Assembly: GCA_964582785.1 (NCBI GenBank)
Contig: CAZOTT010000036.1
Coordinates: 1-23,910 of the forward strand
DNA length: 23,910 nt
Source: JAMOQA01 sp964582785
Lineage (GTDB): Bacteria > Acidobacteriota > Polarisedimenticolia > J045
Direction of reading: 5' to 3'
A program made the position numbers and the translations under genes. The notes under the pieces were generated by a model that saw nothing but the letters and a program-made list of their open reading frames with translations, searched no databases and had not been told where the DNA came from. Positions 1 to 7,963 of the stretch are shown here, piece by piece (position 1 is the stretch's first letter; every line of letters begins with the position of its first letter).

Positions 1-1
1 C

Positions 2-880
2 GACGCCTCCCCCCTCTTCCGGGAAGAAACCGCGGCAGCGGTGGCGGCCGCCGGCCCGCCCGCGCGGCTCATCTGCCGGCGGAGGTGGGGCGGATTCTCC
101 GCCACCTGCAACGCCGGGGCCGCCGCTGCCGCGGGCGGTCTCCTGCTGTTCCTGAACATCGACATGGAACCGGGGGGCGGGATGCTGGAGACCCTGGCCC
201 GGCGGCTCGAGGCCGATCCCCCGCTCTTCGCCGTCACCCCGGTGATCGAGAACCGGGCCGGGAACTTCCCCGAGAGCACGACCCGGGCCCGCTGGCGCCG
301 GGGCGGGTTCGACCTGGTGTTCCCCGGGCGCGAGGGCGTGCCTCCCCCCGGCCCGGGGGAGGACCGGCCCCTCGCCTACGGGTGCGGTGGCGCCCTCCTC
401 TGCCGGGCCGACCGGTTCCGTCGGCTCGGGGGATTCGCCGAGCTGTACGGGCCCTTCTACTGGGAGGATGCCGACCTCGGGTGGCAGGCCCTGCGGAACG
501 GCTGGCCGACCCTGGAAGTCGGCGCCGCCCGCGCCTTCCACGAGCACCAGGCCACGATCGGCGCCCACTTCTCCGCGGCCCGGGTGCGCCGGACCTACGA
601 GAGGAACCGGCTCTTCTTCACGTGGGTCCACGGGGCCGGTCCGGCGGCCCTCGCCGAGCACCTCGCCTGGCTGCCCCTCCGCTGGCTCGCCGCCCTGGCC
701 CGGGGAGGAGCGGCGGCCGGGGGAATCCCGGCGGCGCTCCGCCGGCTGCCGGCAGCCCTCGCCCTGCGCCGGCAGCGGGCGGCCACGCTGCCGGCGGCGC
801 GCGAGCTCCTGCGGCAGGTCCGCCGTTCCGGGACCGGTGGCTGGGCGCCACCGCTCGCCGGCACCGGTCCCGTCGTTTAG
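2..880 (+). CDS. Family 2 glycosyltransferase, C-terminal part (5' end outside window)
   Basis: The frame is open from the window edge to TAG at 878-880, so the true start lies upstream and the GTG at 41 is internal. The visible protein matches the second half of GT-A fold family 2 transferases of the rhamnosyltransferase type. It has a LNIDMEP segment, equivalent to the nucleotide-sugar/metal site usually read as NNDxEP. Further on come a cysteine/glycine-rich CGGALLCRAD stretch, the acceptor-side motif YWEDADLGWQALRNGW (the ED catalytic-base region) and a FHEHQATIG segment. The C-terminal 70 residues are Ala/Leu/Arg-rich and probably lie against the membrane. The expected role is transfer of a sugar from an activated donor during cell-envelope polysaccharide synthesis, in the cytoplasm. 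Sugar and acceptor cannot be read from this sequence. The asparagine normally preceding the Asp appears as Ile, a mild deviation. Confidence 0.85.
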   Translation, partial: DASPLFREETAAAVAAAGPPARLICRRRWGGFSATCNAGAAAAAGGLLLFLNIDMEPGGGMLETLARRLEADPPLFAVTPVIENRAGNFPESTTRARWRRGGFDLVFPGREGVPPPGPGEDRPLAYGCGGALLCRADRFRRLGGFAELYGPFYWEDADLGWQALRNGWPTLEVGAARAFHEHQATIGAHFSAARVRRTYERNRLFFTWVHGAGPAALAEHLAWLPLRWLAALARGGAAAGGIPAALRRLPAALALRRQRAATLPAARELLRQVRRSGTGGWAPPLAGTGPVV

Positions 881-883
881 GAT
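878..883 (+). promoter_or_regulatory. Possible -10 element (TAGGAT) for the DUF481 gene
   Basis: TAGGAT fits the TANNNT pattern of a primary-sigma -10 box and overlaps the stop codon of the glycosyltransferase, about 50 nt before the next start codon. No -35 hexamer is recognisable. This is pattern reading only. Confidence 0.25.
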
Positions 884-931
884 CGCCGCGCCGGTCGGGT
901 TTCCCCGCCCCCCCGACCCGCCACGAGCCCG

Positions 932-1825
932 ATGTTCCCTCCCCCGCGACGCCGGCCGATCCGCCGGATCATGTTCCTTTTCTGCGCCTGCCTGCTGCCT
1001 GCCGGGGCCGGCCGGGCCGACGCGCCCCCCGCTCCCGCGCCGGACCATCCCCCGGGGAAGACGGCATCCCGGCGCTGGCACGACACGGCCAGCCTCGGGG
1101 TGGTCGCCACCTCGGGGAACACCGAGAACACGAACGTCACCTTCGACAACACGCTGACGGTCGAGTGGCCGCAGACACGCCTCATCCTCGCGGCCCGGAT
1201 GCTCCGGGTGGACACCACCCGGCGGAACATCCACGCGGACTTCACCGACCCGGCGGCCCCGCGGGTGATCGTCGAACGAACCCGCGCCCGGACCACCGAG
1301 GAGTTCGACGTCTCCTTGAAGGTGGAGCGGACCGTCCACAAGCGTCTCGGCTGGTTCGCCTTCACCGAGTGGGAACAGAACCGACCGGCGGGGCTCTCCT
1401 CCCGTTCCCGGGCCGGCGCGGGCCTCTCCTGGACGATCCGGGAGGGAAACCCCCTCGGCAACCTGCGCCTCGAGGCCGGGCTTGACGGGACCAGGGAAGC
1501 GCCCGTCCAGGGCGCCACCCGGACCTACACGGGGGCGCGCCTCGCCACCGGCTGGGACCGGAAGCTGGGAAGCCACGCCTCGCTCCAGGCGGGCCTCGAG
1601 TGGCTGGAAAACCTCGAGGACACCCGGGACCTGCGGATCAACGGCAACGTCGGGCTCGAGGTGGCGATCACGTCCCGGCTGGCGCTCAAGACCTCCTGGG
1701 AACTGCGCTATGACCGGGAGCCCCAGCGCAAGCTGTTCACGAACCCCGCCGGGGGACCCCCGGCGGTCTTCGTCTACGACACCACGGACACGGTCTTCTC
1801 CACCTCACTCCTGATGCGGTTCTGA
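932..1825 (+). CDS. DUF481 family outer-membrane protein (YdiY-like)
   Basis: A 297-residue protein with an Arg-rich N-terminus, a hydrophobic stretch (FLFCACLLPAGAGRA) and a likely signal-peptidase site near residue 30, followed by alternating beta-strand sequence. The segment ASLGVVATSGNTENTNV is the hallmark opening of the DUF481 family (E. coli YdiY, 'salt-induced outer membrane protein'), predicted to form a small beta-barrel. It ends TVFSTSLLMRF, with the C-terminal Phe typical of Bam-assembled barrels. No function is established for the family. The ATG at 932 is chosen; the ATG at 971 is an alternative that leaves a shorter signal peptide, and neither has a strong Shine-Dalgarno. Its last 21 nt overlap the convergent YhbY-like gene. 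Confidence 0.85.
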   Translation: MFPPPRRRPIRRIMFLFCACLLPAGAGRADAPPAPAPDHPPGKTASRRWHDTASLGVVATSGNTENTNVTFDNTLTVEWPQTRLILAARMLRVDTTRRNIHADFTDPAAPRVIVERTRARTTEEFDVSLKVERTVHKRLGWFAFTEWEQNRPAGLSSRSRAGAGLSWTIREGNPLGNLRLEAGLDGTREAPVQGATRTYTGARLATGWDRKLGSHASLQAGLEWLENLEDTRDLRINGNVGLEVAITSRLALKTSWELRYDREPQRKLFTNPAGGPPAVFVYDTTDTVFSTSLLMRF

Positions 1826-2116
1826 CCTCTCCTCCTCCGCCGGGCGGTAGAGGAGGGCGACCCGCCCGATCGTTCCGAGCAGCTCGGCGGCCAGGCGGTC
1901 CGCCAGCCGGCGGCCCCCCTCGCCCGCGTCCACGGGGCATCCCTTCCCGAAGCGGACCTTGATCACCTCCCGGGCCGCCAGGGCCTCTTCCACCGCGGCG
2001 AGCACGGCGGGACTGATCCCTTCCCGCCCCACCTGGAGGACGGGGGGCTCGCCGTGAAGTTCCCCGCGGAGCCGCGCCCGCTCCGCTCCATCCCGCGTGT
2101 ACCGCCCGGCCATCCG
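1805..2116 (-). CDS. YhbY/CRM-domain RNA-binding protein
   Basis: A 103-residue protein made almost entirely of one CRM (CRS1-YhbY) domain. It reads LRGELHGEPPVLQVGREGIS, then an alpha-helical AAVEEALAAREVIKVRF and finally IGRVALLYRP. These match the family pattern: a GxxG loop (here GREG), the ELIKV-like strand and the GrvxvLYRp ending. E. coli YhbY associates with pre-50S ribosomal particles, so a role in ribosome assembly is the family expectation. The ATG at 2116 is preferred over a GTG at 2161 because GGAAAGG lies 8 nt upstream and the domain starts soon afterwards. It is convergent with the DUF481 gene and overlaps its 3' end by 21 nt. The GC-rich frame is distinctive enough that I regard this as a real gene. 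Confidence 0.88.
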   Translation of the reverse strand, partial: RMAGRYTRDGAERARLRGELHGEPPVLQVGREGISPAVLAAVEEALAAREVIKVRFGKGCPVDAGEGGRRLADRLAAELLGTIGRVALLYRPAEEERSEPHQE

Positions 2117-2206
2117 ACCTGCCTTTCCGCCCGAAACCCGGACACGATGTCCGGACGGCACCCGGCCCCGCCGGACCCCGCTCCGGACTTCCCCTTCCAG
2201 GCCAAC

Positions 2207-2212
2207 AGTTTA
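2207..2212 (-). promoter_or_regulatory. Possible -10 element (TAAACT) for the YhbY-like gene
   Basis: On the minus strand TAAACT fits TANNNT and stands out as an AT-rich hexamer in very GC-rich surroundings. It would give a leader of about 85 nt containing a 7-bp hairpin (CCGGACA/TGTCCGG, 2138-2154). No clear -35 was found. Confidence 0.3.
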
Positions 2213-2279
2213 GCGGCTGGCACCTCCCTTGCGAACCCCCGGTGTGCCGCGCTCTCCCCGCGCGGGAAGGGAGCAGAAG

Positions 2280-4394
2280 ATGCAGACCACCGGGACACCT
2301 CGCCACCGCATGCTGGTCGCGATCCTTCTCCTCGTGGTGGCGGCGGGGTTCGCCCCCGCCCTCGCCGATACGACGGTGGTGGGCACGGGCCGCGTTCCCC
2401 GGATGATCAATTCCCTCCAGGTGAGGGGAGTCGGCTCCTCCGACCTGGACGAGGCCGCCGCCTCCGCCGACCCGAGCCAGCCGCTGCGCGTGATCGTCCG
2501 CTACGCGGAGGGCAGCACGGGCCAGGACGCCGCCCTCGAGCTGGGGGGCACCCTGGTCGAGGACCATCCCGCGTTCCGGATCGCGGTGGTGGACCTCCCG
2601 CCCGGTTCCCTGGAGCAGCCGGTGGCGACGAACGCCGTCACCTACGTGGTCCCCAACCGGACGCTGGAGCCCGCCGCGGTGAAGAACGTGGAAGGCCGGA
2701 CGACCGCAACCTCGACCCGGTCGTCCGATCCCCCGCCCGCGGCGCCCCTCCCGTCCGGGGGGCACGTGCCGGCGACCACCGGCGCCGCGGCCGCCTGGAG
2801 CACCCACGGGGCCACCGGCACCGGCGTGGCGATCGCCATCGTGGATTCCGGGGTGGACGAGCACCCGGACCTGGCGGACCCGGAGAGCGGCAACTCCCGC
2901 GTGATCCTCCACCGGGACTTCACCGACGAGCCGCTCGCCCCCGGCGTCTTCGACCCGTACGGTCACGGCACCCACGTGGCCGGCCTCGCGGCCGGGAACG
3001 GCTCCCTCGCGTCCGGCGAGCTGGACCGGACCGTCGGCGGGACCGCCCCCCGCGCCGCCCTGGTCGACCTGCGGGTTCTTCGTTCCGACGGGACCGGCAC
3101 CCTGGACGGCCTGCTGGACGCCCTCGACTGGGTCCTGCAGAACCACGACGAGTACCAGATCCGGGTGGTCAACCTCTCCGTGGGAACCGCTCCCCACGAG
3201 TCCTTCGAGACCGATCCCCTCTGCCGGGCCGTGGAACGCCTCGTGGATGACGGGGTGGTCGTCGTCGTCGCGGCGGGGAACTACGGCAAGGACGAGGACG
3301 GCAACAAGGTCTACGGGGGCATTCTCTCCCCCGCGACGGACCCGCGGGTGATCACGGTCGGAGCCGCGAACACCTTCCAGACCGACGTGCGGTCCGACGA
3401 CGTGGTGACGACCTACTCCTCCCGGGGCCCGACCCGTTCCTTCCGCGAGGAGGACCTGGACGGGGACGGCACGATCACCGAGGACGAGCGGAACTACGAC
3501 AACCTGCTGAAGCCGGACCTGCTCGCCCCGGGCAACCGGCTGGTCTCGACCCTCTCGAAGGATGCCGCGCTGGCCGCGGACCACCCGGAACTCGTGCGGG
3601 GCACCCACTACCTGGAGCTGTCCGGCACCTCGATGGCCTCCCCCGTGGTCGCCGGCATCGCCGCCCTCCTGCTCGACGAAAAACCGGGCCTGACCCCGGA
3701 CAGCCTGAAGGCGATCCTGATGTACACGGCCCAGCCGCTGCCGGACATCTTCCCGGTGGAGCAGGGCGCGGGACTGGTCAACGCGGCGGCGGCGGCGGAC
3801 CTGGCGGACGCCTTCGTCCCGGACCCGTCCCTCCTGTCCCCGGGGACCGTCGCCGCGCCGGGGGTCGACCTGACCGCACCCCACGCCACGGAGCTGGCGG
3901 GGGAGACGATCCCCTGGGGCGCCCGGGTCGTCTACGTGGACGGCTGGTTCTTCGGAAACTCGGTCTTCCGCGCCCAGGGCATCCTGTGGGGCGACGGCCA
4001 GGTCGGCGGTGACGGGATCCTCTGGGGGGACGGCGTCCTCTACGCGGACGGCATCCTCTGGGGCGATGGCCAGGTCGGCGGCGACGGCATCCTGTGGGGC
4101 GACGGCATCCTCTGGGCCGATGCGGCCCTCGGCCCCGGGGACGTCTGGGACGAGGCCGACCGGCTCGGCCCGGACGGCATCCTCTGGGGCGACGGCATCC
4201 TCTGGGGCGATACGACGCTCTACGGCGACGGCATCCTCTGGGGCGACGGCATCCTCTGGGGGGACAGCGTCCTCGAACCCTCCGGCATCCTCTGGGGTGA
4301 CGGCATCCTGTGGGGCGACGGGATCCTCTGGGGCGACGGGATCCTCTGGGGGGACGGGATCCTCTGGGGGGACGGCATCCTCTGGGGCGACTGA
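2280..4394 (+). CDS. Secreted subtilisin-like (S8) serine protease with C-terminal GILWGD repeats
   Basis: A 704-residue preproprotein. Residues 1-29 form a signal peptide (MLVAILLLVVAAGFAPALA core). Residues 68-130 look like an I9-type propeptide (PLRVIVRYAEG, then FRIAVVDLPPG and VTYVVPNRTLE). The S8 catalytic domain spans about 170-520 with a complete triad: Asp189 in AIVDSGVD, His229 in YGHGTHVAG and Ser451 in SGTSMASPVVAGIAA. The oxyanion Asn334 is in AAGNYG. An EF-hand-like loop DLDGDGTITEDE (392-403) may bind calcium. Residues 567-704 are a hexapeptide repeat tract. The ATG at 2280 is chosen because GGGAAGGGAG lies just upstream (2264-2273); an in-frame ATG at 2229 is too far upstream of the ribosome-binding site. 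It likely cleaves proteins outside the cell or at the surface. The substrate is unknown. Confidence 0.93.
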   Translation: MQTTGTPRHRMLVAILLLVVAAGFAPALADTTVVGTGRVPRMINSLQVRGVGSSDLDEAAASADPSQPLRVIVRYAEGSTGQDAALELGGTLVEDHPAFRIAVVDLPPGSLEQPVATNAVTYVVPNRTLEPAAVKNVEGRTTATSTRSSDPPPAAPLPSGGHVPATTGAAAAWSTHGATGTGVAIAIVDSGVDEHPDLADPESGNSRVILHRDFTDEPLAPGVFDPYGHGTHVAGLAAGNGSLASGELDRTVGGTAPRAALVDLRVLRSDGTGTLDGLLDALDWVLQNHDEYQIRVVNLSVGTAPHESFETDPLCRAVERLVDDGVVVVVAAGNYGKDEDGNKVYGGILSPATDPRVITVGAANTFQTDVRSDDVVTTYSSRGPTRSFREEDLDGDGTITEDERNYDNLLKPDLLAPGNRLVSTLSKDAALAADHPELVRGTHYLELSGTSMASPVVAGIAALLLDEKPGLTPDSLKAILMYTAQPLPDIFPVEQGAGLVNAAAAADLADAFVPDPSLLSPGTVAAPGVDLTAPHATELAGETIPWGARVVYVDGWFFGNSVFRAQGILWGDGQVGGDGILWGDGVLYADGILWGDGQVGGDGILWGDGILWADAALGPGDVWDEADRLGPDGILWGDGILWGDTTLYGDGILWGDGILWGDSVLEPSGILWGDGILWGDGILWGDGILWGDGILWGDGILWGD
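3978..4391 (+). repeat. Tandem 18-bp repeat coding for GILWGD hexapeptides
   Basis: The tract is 414 bp, exactly 23 hexapeptide units in one register. Fifteen units are GILWGD or GILWAD. Four are relaxed units (GQVGGD twice, GVLYAD, TTLYGD) and four are degenerate (AALGPG, DVWDEA, DRLGPD, SVLEPS). The last six units (4284-4391) are uninterrupted GILWGD, differing in DNA mainly at synonymous third positions of Gly, Leu and Asp codons. Because units stay in frame and end directly at the stop codon, this is a protein-level repeat that probably grows and shrinks by slippage or recombination. Confidence 0.95.
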
Positions 4395-4435
4395 TCGACG
4401 AACTCTCTCCTCCTCCCCCGGGCGACCGGGGACCC

Positions 4436-4466
4436 GAGGGCGGCCGACGGGCCGCCCTCTTCTTGT
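4436..4466 (+). terminator. Rho-independent terminator after the S8 protease
   Basis: A perfect 10-bp stem, GAGGGCGGCC (4436-4445) pairing with GGCCGCCCTC (4450-4459), with a GACG tetraloop, followed by TTCTTGT. It lies 42 nt after the protease stop codon. Confidence 0.85.
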
Positions 4467-4545
4467 CCCCCGGGACCCCCGCGAAGAGACCGACCGGTTG
4501 AATTCCGGTCAGGAACGCCCCCTCGTCCCGCCCCGCGGATCCGGT

Positions 4546-4551
4546 TAGACT
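4546..4551 (+). promoter_or_regulatory. Probable -10 box of a leaderless promoter (TAGACT)
   Basis: TAGACT (TANNNT) ends 7 nt before the ATG at 4559, the spacing expected when transcription starts at or next to the start codon. No Shine-Dalgarno is visible in the intervening CCCCGCC. Leaderless mRNAs with this arrangement are common in several high-GC phyla. Its use here is inferred. Confidence 0.45.
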
Positions 4552-4558
4552 CCCCGCC

Positions 4559-6412
4559 ATGAGCCAGGACCGGATCGCCTGCCGGAAACCCCGGCCGTCA
4601 CGGGCGGGGATGGTTCTCGCGGTGCTGCTTGCGCTGCCTGCCTTCGTGCTCCCCGGGGGGCGGGCCGGTTTCCTCGCCGCTCCCCCGCCCGCGCCGGGGC
4701 AGGCGCCGAAGGCCCCCCTCCCTTCCGGCCGCGAGGACCGGGTCACGGTCCGGCTCGCCGAGGTCCAGGTGCTGGTGACCGACCGCCGCGGAAACCCGGT
4801 CACCGACCTGCGCCCCGACGAGGTGACGGTGTACGAGCGGGGGAAGAAACGGAAGCTCGCCTACCTGGAACCGTTCACCGGTCGCGGCGACGCCGCGCTT
4901 CCCCTGCCGGAACCGACCCCGCTGGTGGAAGAAGGGAAGGCGGAACCGGGGGCGACCCGGCCCCCGCCGGTGATCCCTCCCCCGGCGTCCCGCCGGCGGA
5001 TCGTGCTCCTGTTCGACCTCTGGAACTCGCGCACCCAGGACCGGAAGCGGTGGGTCCGGGCCGCCCGGGACTGGATCCGGGAGGAGATGCGCCCGGACGA
5101 CCTGGTGGCCCTCGCGGCCCTCGAGACCAGCGGCAATGTCCGGATGCTGCTGAACTTCACCTCCGAGAAGGACCCGCTCCTCGCGATTCTCGGGGACGGA
5201 AGCTTCGTCGAGGCGGTCCCGTACCAGGACTGGATGATGGACATCCGCCGCCTGCTGGACGACCTCCAGACCTGCGTCAACGCCTACGAGCCCGACTTCT
5301 GCTCCGAGAGCGCCGTCCAGCCCTACCTGCACGAGTGGCGGGTCCGGGGAGAGACGACGCTGGCGGGGCTCGCCCGGTTCGCCGCGTCGCTGGGGGCGAT
5401 CCCCGGGCGGAAAGTCGTCCTCTACATGAGCGCGGGCATCCTGCCCAACCCGGGACAGGCGGCGGTCGACGCCATCCTGGCCACGTTCGGGACCGACGTC
5501 ATCTCCCTGCGGGACATTTCGTTCCGGGTCCAGCGGGACCTGAACCGGGAGATGCTGGACATGCTGCGGGTGGCGAACGGCGCGGACGTCACCTTCTTCA
5601 CCTTCGACACCCGCCCCTCCAGCCTGCGGGACAGTTCCTGGACCGCGGAACAGCGGGTGATGGTTCACGAGCGGCGGTTCATGGACCCCTTCGCCGCGAT
5701 GTTCGACGCCACGCGGGGTTCCCTCGACACCTTCGCCGTCCGCACCGGGGGGCGTTCCTTCCACGGCCCGAAGATCGAGAAGAACCTTCCCCTGGCGGTC
5801 CGGGCGATCGAGGGGCTCTACACCGTCGGGTTCTACCGGGACCCCCGGGCCCGCGGGCTCCCCCGCGTGCGGGTGAAGATCGCCCGGCGCCGGCTCCGGG
5901 TGACCTACCCGGACCGGTACGACCCCCGGAAGAAGCTGCCGCGGTCCATCCCCCTGGAACTGGCGATCGGAAAAACGCGCCCCCTCGAACGAGGCTTCCT
6001 CCTCCCGGTGATGATCCAGTCCGACGCGAACTGGTTCCGGTACCGCAAGGGGGAGGGCGGGTACCACGCCGACCTGGCGGTCTACGTCCAGGCGGTGACC
6101 CCGCGGGGGAAGAGCGCCGGGGAAACCTTCCAGGTGGTCGGGATCGACCTGGACGAGCGCCGGTACGAGCAGCGGGCGACCCTCCGTTTCGCCCACCAGG
6201 TCGGGCTGGTCCTCCCGCCCGGCGGCTACCGGGTGCGGGTGCGGCTCGCGGACGCGGACTTCCGGGTGACCGCCGAGCGGGCGATCGACGTGACCCTCGG
6301 CCCGGACGGCTCGGTGGCGCCGGGCATCCAAAATTCCGGACGCCCCCGGGATTCCGGATCCGGGACGGGACCGGAACCCGGCCCGGAATCCCGGCCGGGC
6401 GGTACAAGCTGA
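4559..6412 (+). CDS. VWFA-related secreted protein (acidobacterial TIGR03436-like)
   Basis: A 617-residue protein with an N-terminal hydrophobic export signal (MVLAVLLALPAFVLP, residues 18-32). It then has the typical opening of the acidobacterial VWFA-related family: VQVLVTDRRGNPVTDLRPDEVTVYERG, a CnaB-like beta strand segment (about 62-105). The VWFA-like domain follows from about 148, with RRIVLLFDLWNS, a helix WVRAARDWIREEMRPDDLVALAAL, and GRKVVLYMSAGI near 285. The MIDAS motif DxSxS is degenerate (DLWNS, Asp153), so metal-dependent adhesion is uncertain. The last 150 residues are beta-rich. Members are exported, abundant in Acidobacteriota and of unknown function. It heads a co-oriented run with a TPR protein and a TonB-dependent receptor. 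An ATG at 4610 is an alternative start. Confidence 0.85.
   Translation: MSQDRIACRKPRPSRAGMVLAVLLALPAFVLPGGRAGFLAAPPPAPGQAPKAPLPSGREDRVTVRLAEVQVLVTDRRGNPVTDLRPDEVTVYERGKKRKLAYLEPFTGRGDAALPLPEPTPLVEEGKAEPGATRPPPVIPPPASRRRIVLLFDLWNSRTQDRKRWVRAARDWIREEMRPDDLVALAALETSGNVRMLLNFTSEKDPLLAILGDGSFVEAVPYQDWMMDIRRLLDDLQTCVNAYEPDFCSESAVQPYLHEWRVRGETTLAGLARFAASLGAIPGRKVVLYMSAGILPNPGQAAVDAILATFGTDVISLRDISFRVQRDLNREMLDMLRVANGADVTFFTFDTRPSSLRDSSWTAEQRVMVHERRFMDPFAAMFDATRGSLDTFAVRTGGRSFHGPKIEKNLPLAVRAIEGLYTVGFYRDPRARGLPRVRVKIARRRLRVTYPDRYDPRKKLPRSIPLELAIGKTRPLERGFLLPVMIQSDANWFRYRKGEGGYHADLAVYVQAVTPRGKSAGETFQVVGIDLDERRYEQRATLRFAHQVGLVLPPGGYRVRVRLADADFRVTAERAIDVTLGPDGSVAPGIQNSGRPRDSGSGTGPEPGPESRPGGTS
6346..6394. 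repeat. 12-bp perfect inverted repeat at the 3' end of the VWFA-related gene
   Basis: CCGGGATTCCGG (6346-6357) and CCGGAATCCCGG (6383-6394) are exact reverse complements separated by 25 nt, which themselves contain a CCGGG/CCCGG pair. The repeat lies in the low-complexity Gly/Pro/Ser tail just before the stop codon. It has no T-tract, so it is not a standard terminator. It may stabilise the message 3' end or limit read-through into the next gene. Confidence 0.6.
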
Positions 6413-6549
6413 TGATCCGTCGAGGATTGGACGTGATGACCACGGATGGCCCACGTCTTGCTAAGTGGATCACTGCCATGCGAGGGGGTTCGTGTGCGTT
6501 CGCGGGCCACCGGCCACCCGGCCCCCCGCCAGGAAACGAGAGGAGCACG

Positions 6550-7842
6550 ATGCCCCAGCGGGTTGGACGGATTGTTGCCGTTTTTTCGCTTTCTCTTCTC
6601 GCCGTCGTCCTCGCCTCCCAGCGGGACGCCCTCGCGCTGAAGATCTCCGGCAGGGTCGTCGACGCGGAGGGGAACCCGGTGCGGAAGGCGCAGGTGACCC
6701 TCCAGCCGGCGACCGACGGGAAGCCCGACCCGGCGGCAGGGGTGCGGCTGTCGATCCGGACGAACCGGAAGGGGAAGTTCATCTTCGGGTTCGCGAAGGG
6801 TGGCGAGTACCTGCTGTCGGTCGAGGCGGGAGACCTGCAGCTCCAGGAAATCACCGTCCGGATGCGGGACAAGGACAACCACCCCCCGCTCCTGCCGGAC
6901 GGCACCGTCATCGAGGACCGGACGAGCCCTGTGGACCCGGCCCACCCGGTGGTGGACCTGCGGATCCCGCGGGGCATCGTCTACTCCGTCATCCTCGACA
7001 TGAAGGTCGGTCCCCCGCGCCGGCCCGAGCCGGCGGGAGGCATCGTCCTGGCCGAGGACGCCAGGGAAGCGCGGGCGATCCTCGCCGAGGTGGAAGCGGG
7101 CAACTACGCCCGGGCGCTGGAGAAGCTGGAAGAACTCCTGCCGCGGGAGCAGGAAAACGCGGCCCTCTGGTACGTGAAGGGGTTCGCCCTGGTCAAGAGC
7201 GGCCGCGCGGCCGAGGCGGAGGCGCCGCTGCGGAAGGCGATCACCCTCGACCCCGACCTCGAGGGCGCGTGGGGGCTCCTCGGCGAGGTCCTCGCCGAGG
7301 AGGGCCGGTACGACGAGGCCGTCGAGGCCCTGCGGCGGGAAATCGGGCGCACCGAGGATCCCCGCCAGAAGGCGCTCTTCGAGCTGGCCCTGGGGCAGGC
7401 GCTCCTGGAACTGGACCGGCCGGCGGAGGCGATCCCGCCCCTCGAGGAGGCCCACGGGGTCCTCCCCGACAACCCCCAGGTGGCGCTCCAGCTGGCGGAC
7501 GCCTACATCCGGACCGGGGCGGAGCAGAAGGCGGACGCGCTGATTTCCGCGGGAATCCCCGCCCACGACGCCGCGGTCCTCCATTACAATCTCGCCGCCA
7601 ACCTGCTGCGCAAGAAGCAGTACACGGATGCGATCCCCCACCTGGAAAAGGCCTTCGAGCTGGACCCGAAGATGGTCCAGGCCCTCTCCTACGAGGCCCA
7701 GGCCTGGCTCTCCCTCGGGGACCGGGCGAAGGCGATCGAGACCTACGAGAAGTACCTGGCGGCCGCTCCCGATGCCCCGGATGCGGCCGACGTGAAGAAG
7801 ATCATCAACGCGCTCCGGCAGGCGCCGGAGTCGAAGGAATGA
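6550..7842 (+). CDS. Exported TPR protein with N-terminal carboxypeptidase-regulatory-like domain
   Basis: A 430-residue protein starting at the ATG at 6550, preceded by AGAGGAG 5 nt upstream. Residues 1-29 are a signal peptide (VAVFSLSLLAVVLA core, cleavage after ALA). Residues 30-110 form a CarboxypepD_reg/CnaB-like beta-sandwich (LKISGRVVDAEGNPVRKAQV, then TNRKGKFIFGFAKGGEYLLSVEAG). From about 170 to 420 there are six or so tetratricopeptide repeats with the A/G-Y/A-A-P spacing, for example ALWYVKGFALVKSGRAAEAE and AVLHYNLAANLLRKKQYTDA. TPRs usually scaffold protein-protein contacts; exported TPR proteins next to TonB receptors may act as surface or periplasmic partners. It lies 137 nt after the VWFA gene and 121 nt before the receptor, so one regulated unit is plausible. 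No enzymatic motif is seen. Confidence 0.87.
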   Translation: MPQRVGRIVAVFSLSLLAVVLASQRDALALKISGRVVDAEGNPVRKAQVTLQPATDGKPDPAAGVRLSIRTNRKGKFIFGFAKGGEYLLSVEAGDLQLQEITVRMRDKDNHPPLLPDGTVIEDRTSPVDPAHPVVDLRIPRGIVYSVILDMKVGPPRRPEPAGGIVLAEDAREARAILAEVEAGNYARALEKLEELLPREQENAALWYVKGFALVKSGRAAEAEAPLRKAITLDPDLEGAWGLLGEVLAEEGRYDEAVEALRREIGRTEDPRQKALFELALGQALLELDRPAEAIPPLEEAHGVLPDNPQVALQLADAYIRTGAEQKADALISAGIPAHDAAVLHYNLAANLLRKKQYTDAIPHLEKAFELDPKMVQALSYEAQAWLSLGDRAKAIETYEKYLAAAPDAPDAADVKKIINALRQAPESKE

Positions 7843-7847
7843 CCGCC

Positions 7848-7868
7848 GCCCCGGCACGGTGCCGGGGC
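7848..7868 (+). other. Intergenic hairpin without T-tract
   Basis: GCCCCGGCA (7848-7856) and TGCCGGGGC (7860-7868) form a perfect 9-bp stem with a CGG loop, 5 nt after the TPR gene. The absence of a following T-run argues against a Rho-independent terminator. It could shield mRNA ends or tune expression of the downstream receptor. Confidence 0.5.
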
Positions 7869-7963
7869 GCGGGGAGGAGACGGGCCGGGCGAGGAACCCG
7901 GCCGCGAGGCGCAAGGAGATCCCCCGGGCCGCGGGCACGGGGGCCAGACAGAGGAGGAGAAGC

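Noticed and set aside
85..1485. Long plus-strand frame across the glycosyltransferase and DUF481 genes.
   Set aside because: The sequence is Arg/Pro/Gly-rich without motifs; both real genes are recognised in another frame.
3978..4391. CRISPR-like array.
   Set aside because: Units are 18 bp, contiguous, in frame and without unique spacers; this is coding tandem repetition.
3778..4803. Minus-strand and alternative-frame open frames across the GILWGD tract (Arg/Pro/Gly repeats).
   Set aside because: They are by-products of an 18-bp repeat lacking stops in other frames. The protease frame has catalytic motifs and a ribosome-binding site.
4598..6454. Minus-strand 618-codon frame opposite the VWFA-related gene.
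   Set aside because: Compositional shadow of the GC-rich coding strand; no ribosome-binding site or recognisable domain.
6413..6549. A promoter for the TPR gene (TTGGAC near 6427 with downstream CTAAGT).
   Set aside because: The spacing between the two elements is 28 nt, too long for a standard sigma-70-type promoter.
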